A DNA stretch of 64,000 nucleotides, taken from contig JBFFEY010000009.1 in the NCBI GenBank assembly GCA_041558415.1, positions 16,048 to 80,047 on the forward strand, given 5' to 3'. How positions within the stretch are numbered: position 1 is the stretch's first letter; each line of letters opens with the position of its first letter. The translations under genes and the position numbers were made by a program. Source of the DNA: SG8-39 sp041558415. GTDB taxonomy: Bacteria > Pseudomonadota > Gammaproteobacteria > Burkholderiales > SG8-39. Of the stretch, positions 33,622 to 42,251 are shown one piece after another. The notes under the pieces were generated by a model. That model did no database searches. It was not told the DNA's origin and worked only from the letters and a program-made list of their open reading frames with translations.

Positions 33622-34215
33622 TCAGGCGAAACAGACCCAGGTGGTGGCGATGTATTTCACGCCGCGCTCGAGCGTCGCGCCGCGGTGCGGGTGGGTCCAG
33701 AACGGCGGGAACAGCGCGAGCTTGCCCTCGCGCGGCCGGATCGAGACGCCCTGCAGCGGGAACTCGGTCTCCCCGCCCGGGCCCTCGACGTCGTTCAGGT
33801 ACCAGATCGCCACCAGCTGGCGGTCGCTGAACGCACCCGGCCCCGAGTCGACGTGCCAGTGGTAGTACTCGCCCGGGCGCGTGCGCTGCAGGTTGTAGCC
33901 GATGTCCTTGAAGCGGTTGGCGGCGAAGAATGGGAACTCGCCCGCCAGGAGCTGGTGCGCCGCGGAAAGCTGCTGCGCGAGGATGCGGTCGATGTCGGCC
34001 CAGTCCTCGCGCCCGCTGATGCGCAGGTCGGTCGAGCGTTTGACCTCGGGCGCCGTTTCGGCGGCCTGCCCGATACGGCCGGCGACCTGCTGCCCGGGGT
34101 TCGCCTCGAAGCGGCGGATCATCTCGCGGCACACGTCGCCCGGCAGCGCGCGCTCGGCTTCCCAGACGAAGCTGAGCGGCTTGAGCTCGCGGAGTGGCGC
34201 GCCGGCGATGATCAC
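33622..34215 (-). CDS. 2OG-Fe(II) oxygenase superfamily protein
   Basis: The 197-residue protein belongs to the prolyl-4-hydroxylase-like oxygenase family. The iron ligands are in GEYYHWHVDSGPG (HxD) and FPPFWTHPHRG (distal His, with Arg for 2-oxoglutarate). WYLNDVEGPGGETEF is a conserved strand. Substrate unknown. It is followed directly by the PiuC-like oxygenase, so the two may act together or in succession. Start ATG 34215 begins MIIAGAPLREL. Confidence 0.8.
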   Translation of the reverse strand: MIIAGAPLRELKPLSFVWEAERALPGDVCREMIRRFEANPGQQVAGRIGQAAETAPEVKRSTDLRISGREDWADIDRILAQQLSAAHQLLAGEFPFFAANRFKDIGYNLQRTRPGEYYHWHVDSGPGAFSDRQLVAIWYLNDVEGPGGETEFPLQGVSIRPREGKLALFPPFWTHPHRGATLERGVKYIATTWVCFA

Positions 34216-34218
34216 GGC

Positions 34219-34542
34219 TCAGGCGAACAGCAGCTCGGTGTTCTGCATCTCGCCGGCCGCGTCGACGTCCACGCCCACCACACCCGGCATGCGCGCCGCG
34301 ATGTACGAAGCCATCAGCATCGCGGTGGCTTCGTTGCCCTGCGTGAGGCTGGTGAGCAGCTTGTCGGCCGCGATCTGGCAGCGCTGCAGCCGGTCCGGCA
34401 TGGACACGAAACTGCGGCTCATCTGCCAGCCGCGGTCCATGTCGCGGTCGAGGCGCGCGTGGAACTCGTCCGCCTCGCGCATCAGCGCCTCCGGCACGTT
34501 CACCGCGTAGGTCTGGTCGCCGACGATCACCTTGAAGCGCAT
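34219..34542 (-). CDS. Hypothetical protein
   Basis: The 107-residue protein starts at ATG 34542, preceded by AAAGAG. An N-terminal strand pair (MRFKVIVGDQTYAVNVPE) is followed by helices (ALMREADEFHARLDRDMDRG, LQRCQIAADKLLTSLTQGNE). The length and composition suggest a small cytoplasmic dimer. I do not recognise a family. The stop is three bases before the oxygenase ATG, so it is the first gene of this minus-strand group. Confidence 0.6.
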   Translation of the reverse strand: MRFKVIVGDQTYAVNVPEALMREADEFHARLDRDMDRGWQMSRSFVSMPDRLQRCQIAADKLLTSLTQGNEATAMLMASYIAARMPGVVGVDVDAAGEMQNTELLFA

Positions 34543-34612
34543 ATCTCTTTCGGCCAGATTGAAAGTTGCCCCCACTTCAATACCATAGTCCGGTTCGATC
34601 AGAGGAGCCAAA

Positions 34613-34819
34613 GTGGCCATGAACCCAATCTATTACCAGACCATCGACCGCATGCAGAAGCAGGGGGTCGACCCCGAGTACGTGAACGGCTGGGCGGGCG
34701 GCTTCCTGCGCAACCCGAAGCGCGAAGAGCAGCGCGTGAACGAAGCCTACGAGACCGGCTACGCGCACGGCCTTGAGGCGAAGACGGACGGCTTCGACGC
34801 CTGGGTGAAGAAGTCCTAG
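34613..34819 (+). CDS. Small hypothetical protein, weakly RMF-like
   Basis: The 68-residue protein (MAMNPIYYQTIDRMQKQGVD, VNGWAGGFLRNPKREEQRVN, AYETGYAHGLEAKTDG) has two GW/GY...G motifs and basic patches reminiscent of ribosome modulation factors, but the similarity is weak and I would not assign the function. GTG 34613 is preferred because GAGGAG lies five bases upstream; ATG 34619 is an alternative. The stop overlaps the Sel1-like gene within CTAG. Confidence 0.55.
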   Translation: MAMNPIYYQTIDRMQKQGVDPEYVNGWAGGFLRNPKREEQRVNEAYETGYAHGLEAKTDGFDAWVKKS

Positions 34820-35247
34820 GCCGTGCCCTCGCCGCGCGCGGCGCGCGCGCGCCAGCGCGCAGCCTCGGCCGCGTCCTGCGCCACGCCGACCCCCTTCTCG
34901 TACATCATCGCCAGCGTCTCCTGCGAGCCGGCGAGCCCCTGGTCGGCGGCGCGCCGGAACCAGCGCGCCGCCTCCGCCGGGTCGGCCTTGGTGCATTCGC
35001 CCTGGAAATACATGAACCCCAGCCCGTGCTCGGCGAGCGCGAAGCCCTGCTCGGCCGCGGCGCGCATCCACTTCACCGCGCTGGCGCAGTTCTTCACCAT
35101 GCCGAGACCGACCTGCGCCATGATCGCGACCCGGTACTGCGCCTGCGGCTCGCCTTTCTCCGCGAGCGGCAGCAGCAGCTGCATGGCGCGCGCGAATTCC
35201 TTTGCCTCGAAGGCGGCGATGCCGCTGGCGAGATCGATGTCCTGCAT
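34816..35247 (-). CDS. Sel1-like repeat protein
   Basis: The 143-residue protein contains about three Sel1-type (SLR) repeats: AIMAQVGLGMVKNCASAVKW, GLGFMYFQGECTKADPAEAA and TLAMMYEKGVGVAQDAAEAA. Each has the A..LG..Y..G.GV..D...A..W pattern. There is no signal peptide. SLR proteins are adaptor modules; no partner is indicated. It is convergent with the preceding small gene. Confidence 0.8.
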   Translation of the reverse strand: MQDIDLASGIAAFEAKEFARAMQLLLPLAEKGEPQAQYRVAIMAQVGLGMVKNCASAVKWMRAAAEQGFALAEHGLGFMYFQGECTKADPAEAARWFRRAADQGLAGSQETLAMMYEKGVGVAQDAAEAARWRARAARGEGTA

Positions 35248-35322
35248 GAACGCTCCGTGCGGGCCTGACGCGCCCGATGCGGCAGACTATCATCTGCGCA
35301 TCAGGCAGAGCGAGTGCGACAC

Positions 35323-35916
35323 ATGGCGATCATCAGCAGCCGCCCCACGGTAGGGCTCCTCAAGACGCGCTGGCGCATGAAGGGCGCACGCTCGCTCGCC
35401 GAGCGCGCGGGCGTCGTCGGCGCAAACGTGTGGAAGGTGTCGATGGAGCTGTTCCGGCACATGGAGAAGGAGGGCTTTCGCTTCGGCAGCGACCGCCTGG
35501 TGGCCGACGTGCTGACCGAGTTCATTGCCTTCATGCTGCAGCTCGTCGACCGCGCGGTTTACGCCAGGCTGAGCGACGCGGACCGCGCGGCGCTGGTGGG
35601 CGAGGCGTCGCGCCATCTCGCCGCGACCATGGAAAACAACCTGCTCGACCTGCTCGGCCCGGGCGAGCATCGTGCCGCGTTCATCGCCACGCTGAACGCG
35701 CGCTTCGAGGACTACGCGTGCTTCGAGTACGCCGGCGACGCGCCCGGCTATGACTGCCTGCGCTTTTTCGCCGGCAAGGTCGCCGAGGCGATGGCGCCCG
35801 GCGACAACAAGTGGGTGGTGGAGCAGGTCATCGACATCGAGGCGCCCGAGATGGTGCGCCTCGCCCACAAACTCGTCGAACAGGTGGCGCCGGCCGCCGA
35901 CGGAGCGTCTTCCTGA
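35323..35916 (+). CDS. Conserved hypothetical protein
   Basis: The 197-residue protein starts MAIISSRPTVGLLKTRWRMK and is mostly helical (FIAFMLQLVDRAVYARLSDA, SRHLAATMENNLLDLLGPG). There are two cysteines (DYACFEYAG, YDCLRFF). An alternative GTG at 35314 adds three residues. I do not recognise a family. It precedes the tandem TusA gene by 116 bases, and a separate promoter lies in the gap, so it need not share an operon. Confidence 0.6.
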   Translation: MAIISSRPTVGLLKTRWRMKGARSLAERAGVVGANVWKVSMELFRHMEKEGFRFGSDRLVADVLTEFIAFMLQLVDRAVYARLSDADRAALVGEASRHLAATMENNLLDLLGPGEHRAAFIATLNARFEDYACFEYAGDAPGYDCLRFFAGKVAEAMAPGDNKWVVEQVIDIEAPEMVRLAHKLVEQVAPAADGASS

Positions 35917-35965
35917 AGCGGCGCCGGCGCGCGCGCGTCCGCCGGGCGCGAAACGCTGCGCCCGA

Positions 35966-35994
35966 TTGCGCATCACTGCGCGCGCGCGTATAAC
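35966..35994 (+). promoter_or_regulatory. Predicted promoter of the tandem TusA gene
   Basis: TTGCGC at 35966-35971 and TATAAC at 35989-35994 are separated by exactly 17 bases; the -10 box matches consensus at five of six positions. It is 39 bases before ATG 36033 and could drive both the tandem TusA and the TusE-like gene. Confidence 0.45.
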
Positions 35995-36032
35995 TTCAAG
36001 CCCGTCCCGCAGGCCGCACGAGCGTCGCCGTC

Positions 36033-36539
36033 ATGCCGAAAACCCCGCCACGCAAGCCGGCTTCGCGCCTCAAGGCCGAGGTCACGCTCGACATGAAGGG
36101 CATGGCCTGCCCGGGTCCGCTGCTCGGTGCGCGCCGCGTGCTCGACGAGTTGCTCGCCGGCCAGGTCATGCTGCTGATTTCCGACTGCCCGGGCACCAAG
36201 GACGACCTGCGCGCCTGGACCCGCTACGCCGACGTCAAGATCGCCAGGACCGAGAAGCGCGCCGCGGGCGCGACCGCGTACTACCTGCGCAAGACCGAGG
36301 CCGGCCGCGTGTCGGCCAACGCGGTGCTCGACATGCGCGGCGCGAGCTGCCCCGGGCCGGTCATCGAGGCGAAGAAGCTGCTCCGCGGCATGCAGAAGGG
36401 CGAGGTGCTCGAGCTCATCAGCGACTGCCCGGGCATCCGCGCGGACGTGCGCAGCTGGGTCAAGGCGACCTCGCTCCAGCTGGCGCAGGCCTGGGAGAGC
36501 GCGCCGGGCGAGTACCGCTTCCACATCCGCCGGCGCTGA
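36033..36539 (+). CDS. Tandem TusA-domain sulfur carrier protein
   Basis: The 168-residue protein consists of two TusA domains. Each carries CPGP (Cys26 and Cys106, the sulfur-accepting cysteine) and each a second cysteine in SDCPG (Cys52 and Cys132). The repeat period is exactly 80 residues: LDMKGMACPGP and LDMRGASCPGP, LLISDCPG and LELISDCPG. Single TusA proteins accept persulfide from rhodanese-like proteins and pass it to DsrEFH or biosynthetic targets. A two-domain version with four cysteines could carry two sulfurs or relay between domains. A TusE/DsrC-like gene starts 29 bases downstream. Confidence 0.88.
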   Translation: MPKTPPRKPASRLKAEVTLDMKGMACPGPLLGARRVLDELLAGQVMLLISDCPGTKDDLRAWTRYADVKIARTEKRAAGATAYYLRKTEAGRVSANAVLDMRGASCPGPVIEAKKLLRGMQKGEVLELISDCPGIRADVRSWVKATSLQLAQAWESAPGEYRFHIRRR

Positions 36540-36568
36540 CGCCCGAGCGAAGACCGACACCCCGCGCC

Positions 36569-36934
36569 ATGACCTCGCTCATCGACGAACTCAGCGGCCA
36601 CGGCGCCGCCGCGCCCGACCCGCGTTTCCCGCACGCGCCGGAAGGCTGGACGCCCGCGCACGCCGAGCAGCGCGCGCGTGAAGAAGGCCTCGCGCTCAGC
36701 GAGGCACACTGGCAGGCGCTGCACGCGCTGCAGGAATACTTCTTCCGCCACGGCCGCGATGCGGTGCGCCTGCGCGAGCTGCACGACGCCCTGGACGAGA
36801 CCTTCCATCGCAGCGGCGGCCTGAAGCACCTCTACCAGCTGTTTCCGGGCGGGCCGGTGGCGCAGGGCTGCCGCCTCGCCGGGCTCGAGGCACCGGCGGG
36901 CGCCACCGACCGCGGCTTCGGCAGCGTCGCCTAG
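36569..36934 (+). CDS. DsrC/TusE-family protein with a single conserved cysteine
   Basis: The 121-residue protein shows DsrC/TusE motifs GLALSEAHWQALHALQEYFF, LKHLYQLFPGGPVAQGCRLA and a C-terminus DRGFGSVA. The inner cysteine is retained (QGCRLAGLEAP), but no cysteine is near the C-terminus. The N-terminal beta-hairpin of DsrC is replaced by SLIDELSGHGAAAPDPRFPH. It follows the tandem TusA gene in the same orientation, suggesting a matched sulfur-transfer pair separate from dsrC. Confidence 0.82.
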   Translation: MTSLIDELSGHGAAAPDPRFPHAPEGWTPAHAEQRAREEGLALSEAHWQALHALQEYFFRHGRDAVRLRELHDALDETFHRSGGLKHLYQLFPGGPVAQGCRLAGLEAPAGATDRGFGSVA

Positions 36935-36941
36935 TCGCGCG

Positions 36942-37295
36942 CTAGCGGCAGCGCAGATTCGCCGTCGGATTCTCGATCGGCTTCGAACAGTCCTGCTCGT
37001 GGACGACGCGGTCGGCGGCCAGCTCGGGCACGACGTCGCGCCGCAGGAAACCGCGGTTCTCGTTCCAGTCGTCCTGCTGGTAACCGTGGAAGACGAAACC
37101 GAGGATGGCGATGCCGGCCAGCGCAGCCGCCGCCGAGCTGCTCGCCGCCGAGACGTTGACGTAGCCGGAGTAGCGGCTGGTGCCGGGCGGCGGCACGCTG
37201 CTGACGGCGCGCGCGCCGGCGCTGATGTGCGTGTACGACTGCGCCGCGCAGCCGCTCAGCGCGGCGACGAGCAACACGGGAGCGAGCGCGCGCAT
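36942..37295 (-). CDS. Probable small lipoprotein, unknown function
   Basis: The 117-residue protein has a signal peptide ending with a lipobox (MRALAPVLLVAALSGC, Cys16). The mature part is Ser/Ala-rich with a hydrophobic AALAGIAILGFVFHGYQQDD segment and a C-terminal EQDCSKPIENPTANLRC containing two cysteines. I do not recognise the family. It ends seven bases from the convergent TusE-like gene. Confidence 0.6.
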   Translation of the reverse strand: MRALAPVLLVAALSGCAAQSYTHISAGARAVSSVPPPGTSRYSGYVNVSAASSSAAAALAGIAILGFVFHGYQQDDWNENRGFLRRDVVPELAADRVVHEQDCSKPIENPTANLRCR

Positions 37296-37304
37296 GCGGC
37301 CATT

Positions 37305-38258
37305 CTACGCCGCGCTGCAGGCGCGGCGCAGGCGGTCGTTGACCGCGGCCCACGCCGGCGTGTCGGGCGGCGACTCGACGAGGATCGCGTCGCATCCGGC
37401 GGCGTCGAGCTCGCGCAGCGTGGCGTAGAGCGCCTGCGCGTAAGCCTGCGGCTCACGCGGCAGGCGGCGCCAGGTTCGCGCGCGTGCGTCCGGGCGCGAG
37501 AAGGCGAGCACCGCGAGGCGGCCGCCGGCCTGCTCGATCGCCGAATCGAGCGCGTGCGGCGCAACCAGGCGCGCCGGCGTGCGCGGCGCGTAGTGCCGCT
37601 CGAGACCGCCGGAGTGACGTGGCGCCGGCCCCGCCACCGCCTTGTCCTGGACGGTTGCGCCGATCGCCTGCTCGAGCGCCGCGCGACCGATCGCGCCGGG
37701 CCGCAACACGACCGGCGGCTCGCCCGAGAGATCGACGATCGTCGATTCAATGCCGATTTCGCTCGCGCCGCCTTCCAGCACGCAGTCGACGTCGTCACCG
37801 AGATCGGCACGCACGTGCGCCGCGGTGGTCGGCGAGACGCGTCCGAAGCGGTTCGCCGACGGCGCCGCCACGCCGCCGCCGAACGCCTGCAGCAGCGCCT
37901 GCGCCAGCGGATGCCCGGGCACACGCAGCCCCACGCTGTCCTGCCCGCCGGTGACGAAATCGGCCGCCTTCGCCGAGCGCTTCAGGATGAGCGTCAGCGG
38001 CCCGGGCCAGAATCGGGCGGCGAGCGTTCGCGCCGCCGCAGGAATGTCGCGCGCCCAGGCGAAGGCCTGCTCGGCGCTGGCGAAGTGCACGATCACCGGA
38101 TGGTCCACGGGCCGGCGCTTGACGGCATACAGCCGCGCGATCGCCGCGGCGTTCGAGGCATCAGCGCCGAGGCCGTACACGGTCTCAGTGGGGAAAGCGA
38201 CCAGCCCGCCGCGCCTGAGGATTTCGGCGGCGCGCCCGATCGCCGCCGCATCAGCCAT
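37305..38258 (-). CDS. L-threonylcarbamoyladenylate synthase (Sua5/TsaC type)
   Basis: The 317-residue protein matches the Sua5 form. The YrdC domain occupies about residues 1-200: RGGLVAFPTETVYGLGADAS, RFWPGPLTLILKRS, APSANRFGRVSPTTA and SEIGIESTIVDL. A C-terminal Sua5 extension follows. It makes threonylcarbamoyl-AMP for the t6A modification of tRNAs. ATG 38258 overlaps the purK stop by eight bases, so the gene is translated with the purine genes. Confidence 0.92.
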   Translation of the reverse strand: MADAAAIGRAAEILRRGGLVAFPTETVYGLGADASNAAAIARLYAVKRRPVDHPVIVHFASAEQAFAWARDIPAAARTLAARFWPGPLTLILKRSAKAADFVTGGQDSVGLRVPGHPLAQALLQAFGGGVAAPSANRFGRVSPTTAAHVRADLGDDVDCVLEGGASEIGIESTIVDLSGEPPVVLRPGAIGRAALEQAIGATVQDKAVAGPAPRHSGGLERHYAPRTPARLVAPHALDSAIEQAGGRLAVLAFSRPDARARTWRRLPREPQAYAQALYATLRELDAAGCDAILVESPPDTPAWAAVNDRLRRACSAA

Positions 38259-39405
38259 CGCCGATGCCGAGGCGCGCGCGCAGCGCGAGCGCCGCCTCGA
38301 GGGCACGCTCGATCTGCGCGTCGAGCACCGTGATGTGCGCCATCTTGCGTCCCGGCCGAGCCGAACGCTTGCCGTAGAGGTGCAGCTTCGCCCGCGGCTC
38401 GGCAAGCACCTCCGCCCAAGGCGGTTCACCCGCCCGCCAGGCGTCGCCCAGGACATTCACCATCACCGCGGGCGAGAGCAGACGAACGTCGCCGAGCGGC
38501 AGCCCGCACAGAGCGCGCAGCTGCTGCGCGTATTGGCTGGTGACGCAAGCCTCCATCGTGTAGTGGCCGCTGTTATGCGGCCGCGGCGCGATCTCGTTCA
38601 CCAGCAGCCGGCCCTCGGCGATGAAGAACTCGACCGCGAGCACGCCGACGTAGCCGAGCACGGCGGCAAGCCGCGCCGCCATGGCCTGCGCCTCGCGCGC
38701 GAGCGTCGCATCGACGCGCGCCGGCGCAATGGAAACGTCGAGAATGCCGTGCCGATGCCGGTTCTCGGCAACGCTGAACGCCGCGGTGGCACCGTCGTCG
38801 CCGCGCGCCACGACGACCGAAACCTCGCAGTCGAGCCGCAGCATGCGCTCGAGCACGCAGGGCGCGCGATCGAAGGCCGCCCAGGCCCGGCGCGCCGCCT
38901 CGGGCGAGGCGACGCGCGCCTGGCCCTTGCCGTCGTAGCCGAAGCGCGCACGCTTGAGCACGCCTGGATAAAGATCGGCGCGCTCCAGGTCCGTTTCACG
39001 CGTCACGGCAGCGTAGGGCCCCACCGGGAAGCCAGCCTGATCGAGCGCCGCCTTCTCCCGGATGCGGTCCTGGGAGACTGCGACGCAGCTCGCGCTGGGC
39101 GCGACGCGACAGGCGCGCGCCAGGTAGGCCATGCTCTCGGCAGGAACGTTTTCGAATTCGGTGGTGATCGCCGCGCAGTCGGCGGCCAGCCGATCGAGCG
39201 CCGCGCGATCGTCATAGGCGGCGGCGATGTGCCGGTCGGCGAGGCCGCCGGCGGGGCTTTCAGGATCCGGGTCGAGCACCGTCACGCGATAGCCCATCTG
39301 GCGCGCGGCGATGACGAAAAATCGGCCGAGCTGGCCGCCGCCCAGCACGCCGAGCGTGGCCGACGGAAGGATCGGCAGCGTCGCGCGCGCGCCCTCAGGG
39401 GGCAT
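38251..39405 (-). CDS. purK: N5-carboxyaminoimidazole ribonucleotide synthase
   Basis: The 384-residue ATP-grasp enzyme has the N-terminal GVLGGGQLGRFFVIAARQMG motif, ATP-binding GYDGKGQARV and EFFIAEGRLLVNEIAPRPHN near the catalytic centre. It carboxylates AIR to N5-CAIR using ATP and bicarbonate in purine synthesis. ATG 39405 lies inside the end of purE (11-base overlap), so the pair is translationally linked. Confidence 0.95.
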   Translation of the reverse strand: MPPEGARATLPILPSATLGVLGGGQLGRFFVIAARQMGYRVTVLDPDPESPAGGLADRHIAAAYDDRAALDRLAADCAAITTEFENVPAESMAYLARACRVAPSASCVAVSQDRIREKAALDQAGFPVGPYAAVTRETDLERADLYPGVLKRARFGYDGKGQARVASPEAARRAWAAFDRAPCVLERMLRLDCEVSVVVARGDDGATAAFSVAENRHRHGILDVSIAPARVDATLAREAQAMAARLAAVLGYVGVLAVEFFIAEGRLLVNEIAPRPHNSGHYTMEACVTSQYAQQLRALCGLPLGDVRLLSPAVMVNVLGDAWRAGEPPWAEVLAEPRAKLHLYGKRSARPGRKMAHITVLDAQIERALEAALALRARLGIGDG

Positions 39406-39937
39406 CGGCAAGCCGCATCTTTGCGACGAGGCGACGCAGCTTGCCGCGATAGCGCTCGAGCCGCGCGGACAAGCGCCGGTCGCCCGCCGCGAGCAACGCC
39501 ACGGCGAACAGTCCGGCATTCGCCGCGCCGCTCTGGCCGATGGCGAAGGTCGCAACTGGCACGCCCTTCGGCATCTGCACGATCGACAGCAGCGAATCCT
39601 GTCCCGCGAGATGCTTGCTCGGCACCGGCACGCCGAGCACGGGCACCGTGGTCTTCGAGGCGAGCATGCCGGGCAGGTGCGCGGCGCCACCGGCGCCGGC
39701 GATGATCGCGCGCAAGCCCCGCGCACGCGCGCGCTTCGCGTAACCGAACATCGCGTCGGGCGTACGGTGCGCGGACACCACCTTCGCCTCGTACGGCACG
39801 CCGAACTCGGCGAGCACGCTACAGGCCTCGCGCATCACCTCCCAGTCCGATTTGGAACCCATCACCACGCCGACCAGCGGCTTTGCCACCGCCCTGCGGG
39901 CTACGGATTTCTTCTGCTTCGATCGTGCGGCACTCAT
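39395..39937 (-). CDS. purE: N5-carboxyaminoimidazole ribonucleotide mutase
   Basis: The 180-residue protein has the PurE signature: VGVVMGSKSDWEVMREA, VSAHRTPDAMFGYA and AGAGGAAHLPGMLASKTTVP. It converts N5-CAIR to CAIR, the step after PurK. A basic N-terminal extension (SARSKQKKSVARR-type) precedes the domain. Its ATG overlaps the purC stop as ATGA. Confidence 0.96.
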   Translation of the reverse strand: MSAARSKQKKSVARRAVAKPLVGVVMGSKSDWEVMREACSVLAEFGVPYEAKVVSAHRTPDAMFGYAKRARARGLRAIIAGAGGAAHLPGMLASKTTVPVLGVPVPSKHLAGQDSLLSIVQMPKGVPVATFAIGQSGAANAGLFAVALLAAGDRRLSARLERYRGKLRRLVAKMRLADAP

Positions 39938-40827
39938 GACAGTCGCTCTCCTGCCAGCCGGAACAGAGCTTCGCGATATTTTTCCGCGGTGCGCGCGATG
40001 ACCTCGGGCGGCAGTCGCGGCGCGGGCGGGGTCTTGTCCCAATCCAGTGTCTCGAGATAGTCGCGCACGTACTGCTTGTCGTACGACGGCGGCGAGATGC
40101 CCTCGCGGTAAGCGTCCGCCGGCCAGAAGCGCGACGAGTCCGCGGTGAGCGCCTCGTCGATCAGCACGATCGCGCCCCGCTCATCGAGGCCGAATTCGAA
40201 CTTGGTGTCGGCGATGATGATGCCGCGCGTCGCCGCATAGTCCGCCGCCTCGCGGTAGAGGCGGATGCTGACGTCGCGCAGCTGCGCGGCGAGGTCCTTG
40301 CCGATCAGGTTCTCGGCCTGCGCGAAGGAGATGTTCTCGTCATGACCTTCCTGCGCCTTGGTCGCCGGCGTGAAGATCGGCGCCGGCAGCTTCGCCGCCT
40401 GCTGCAGGCCCGCCGGCAGCGTGATGCCGCATACCGCACCGCTATTCTGGTAATCCTTCCAGCCCGAGCCGGCGAGGTAACCGCGCACCACGGCCTCGAT
40501 TGGCAGCGGCTTGAGCCGACGCACCACCACCGCGCGGCCGCGTACCTGCGCCTTCTCCGCGGCGCCCCGCACCACCGACTCGGGATCGACCCCGGTAAGG
40601 TGATTCGCCACCACGTGTGCGAGCCGCGCGAACCAGAAGCTCGACATTCGCGTCAGCACGCGACCCTTGTCGGGAATCGGATCGGACAGCACGACATCGA
40701 AGGCCGACAGCCGATCGCTCGCCACGATCAGCATCCGATCGGCGCCGACCGCGTAAAGATCACGCACCTTTCCGCGACCGATGCGCGGCAGGCTCTCCAG
40801 CGTCGAGTCGAACAGCGCGCCGCTCAC
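39934..40827 (-). CDS. purC: Phosphoribosylaminoimidazole-succinocarboxamide synthase
   Basis: The 297-residue protein has SAICAR synthetase motifs GKVRDLYAVGADRMLIVASD, SDPIPDKGRVLTRMSSFWF, EAVVRGYLAGSGWKDYQ and IADTKFEFGLD. It joins aspartate to CAIR, the next step after PurK and PurE. GTG 40827 is chosen because it gives the normal N-terminus (SGALFDSTLESLPRIGRG); upstream sequence is low-complexity. It follows the aldolase gene by 83 bases. Confidence 0.95.
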   Translation of the reverse strand: MSGALFDSTLESLPRIGRGKVRDLYAVGADRMLIVASDRLSAFDVVLSDPIPDKGRVLTRMSSFWFARLAHVVANHLTGVDPESVVRGAAEKAQVRGRAVVVRRLKPLPIEAVVRGYLAGSGWKDYQNSGAVCGITLPAGLQQAAKLPAPIFTPATKAQEGHDENISFAQAENLIGKDLAAQLRDVSIRLYREAADYAATRGIIIADTKFEFGLDERGAIVLIDEALTADSSRFWPADAYREGISPPSYDKQYVRDYLETLDWDKTPPAPRLPPEVIARTAEKYREALFRLAGERLS

Positions 40828-40910
40828 CGCGCCACGCCGTACCGAGCGCAGGCCTGCCGCTCCACGCGGCCGCCCCAGAAAGAGCGCGAGGCCGGGCCCG
40901 CCGCCCGCAT

Positions 40911-41933
40911 TCAGGCCGCCCGCTTCTCCAGCTCGGGCTTCCACTTGCCCTGCGCGGCGAGCCCGTTCATGTGCGCGCGGTGATAGAACGCGCGCTGCGC
41001 GGCGTCCTTGTTCCCCGCCTGCCCTTGCCAGGTCTTCAGCGCCGGGTTCTGCAACGCGCGCGAATAGGAGAAGGTGAGCGGCCAGGGCAGCCCCGGCGTC
41101 GCGGCCATCGCGTTCAGGTGCGCGGTCGCGTCAAGGTCGGACTGGCCGCCCGAGAGGAACACCACGCCGGGCTGCGCCGCAGGCACGGTGCGCTTGAGCA
41201 CCCGCACCGTGCGCTCCGCGACCTCCTGCACGCCGGCCTGGCGCGGGCAGTCCTTGCCCGAGACGACCATGCTCGCCTTGAGGATCGTGTACTCGGGGGC
41301 AACGTTGTAGGCCGCGAGCGCGGCGTAGGTCGCGCGCAGCGTGGCCTCGGTCACCTCCTCGCAGCGCGCCACCGTGTGATTGCCGTCGAGCAGCACCTCG
41401 GGCTCGATGATCGGCACGATCGAGGCCGCCTGACAGGCCGCCGCGTAGCGCGCCAGCGCATGCGCGTTGGCGTACAGGCAGCTGTGCGAAGGAATGCCCT
41501 CGCCGATAGTGATCACCGCGCGCCACTTGGCGAAGCGCGCGCCGAGCTTGAAGTACTCCTCGAGACGCTTCGACAGGCCGTCGAGCCCCTCGGTCACCTT
41601 CTCGCCGGCGGCGAGCGGGATGTCGACCGTGCCCTTGTCCACCTTGATGCCGGGGATGACGCCCTTGGCGGCGAGGAAATCCGCGAACGGCGTACCGTCG
41701 TCGGCCTTCTGGCGGATCGTCTCGTCGAACAGGATGACGCCGGAGAGGAACTTCTCGACGCCCGGGGTGGCGAACAGCAGGCCGCGGTAGCTGCGGCGAT
41801 TCTCCTCGGTGCAGGCGACGCCGACCGACTGGAAGCGCTTCTCGCAGGTGCCGGCGGACTCGTCGGCGGCCAGGATGCCCCGGCCCCTGGCGACCATGGC
41901 GGCCGCCGTCTTCGCAAGCAATGCCTTGTCCAT
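40911..41933 (-). CDS. Class I fructose-bisphosphate aldolase
   Basis: The 340-residue enzyme belongs to the eukaryote-type class I aldolases: GRGILAADESAGTCEKRFQ, NRRSYRGLLFATPG, ILKASMVVSGKDCP containing the Schiff-base lysine, and VVFLSGGQSDLDATAHLNAM. It cleaves fructose 1,6-bisphosphate, or condenses triose phosphates in the Calvin cycle or gluconeogenesis. It heads the aldolase-pur group on the minus strand. Confidence 0.94.
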   Translation of the reverse strand: MDKALLAKTAAAMVARGRGILAADESAGTCEKRFQSVGVACTEENRRSYRGLLFATPGVEKFLSGVILFDETIRQKADDGTPFADFLAAKGVIPGIKVDKGTVDIPLAAGEKVTEGLDGLSKRLEEYFKLGARFAKWRAVITIGEGIPSHSCLYANAHALARYAAACQAASIVPIIEPEVLLDGNHTVARCEEVTEATLRATYAALAAYNVAPEYTILKASMVVSGKDCPRQAGVQEVAERTVRVLKRTVPAAQPGVVFLSGGQSDLDATAHLNAMAATPGLPWPLTFSYSRALQNPALKTWQGQAGNKDAAQRAFYHRAHMNGLAAQGKWKPELEKRAA

Positions 41934-42251
41934 AGGGTCCTCGGTGTTTGCGGTAACGGATGCGGCGAAGCGGTTCGCCCGCGATTCGCCTCGCTTCGAA
42001 AGAGGCAGCGCTCGAATTTTACGCGCTGCGCCGCGGGCCCGGAACTCGCCGGCGCCGGCGCCGGTCAACAGGCAGGCGTACTTGTGGGACAATCGCGCCC
42101 GCCGTGCGCCCCCGGTACTCGTCACCACGACCGGTCGGGCGAATCCCGATGCTTGCGACGCCGACGGTCGGCGCGTGGGCTGAATTTTGCGGGGCCGATC
42201 GCCACCTGGGGCGACGCTTCGGCGCCGGCCGCGCGTGATGGTTGTAATGTC
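41934..42251. other. Divergent intergenic region between aldolase and ABC operon
   Basis: This 318-base gap contains no gene. On the minus strand a TAAAAT box (42016-42021) with TTCCGG 17 bases upstream could be the aldolase promoter. On the plus strand GACAAT near 42088 may belong to the ABC operon. A GGCGCCGGCGCCGG repeat at about 42050-42063 has strong fold potential. Confidence 0.35.
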
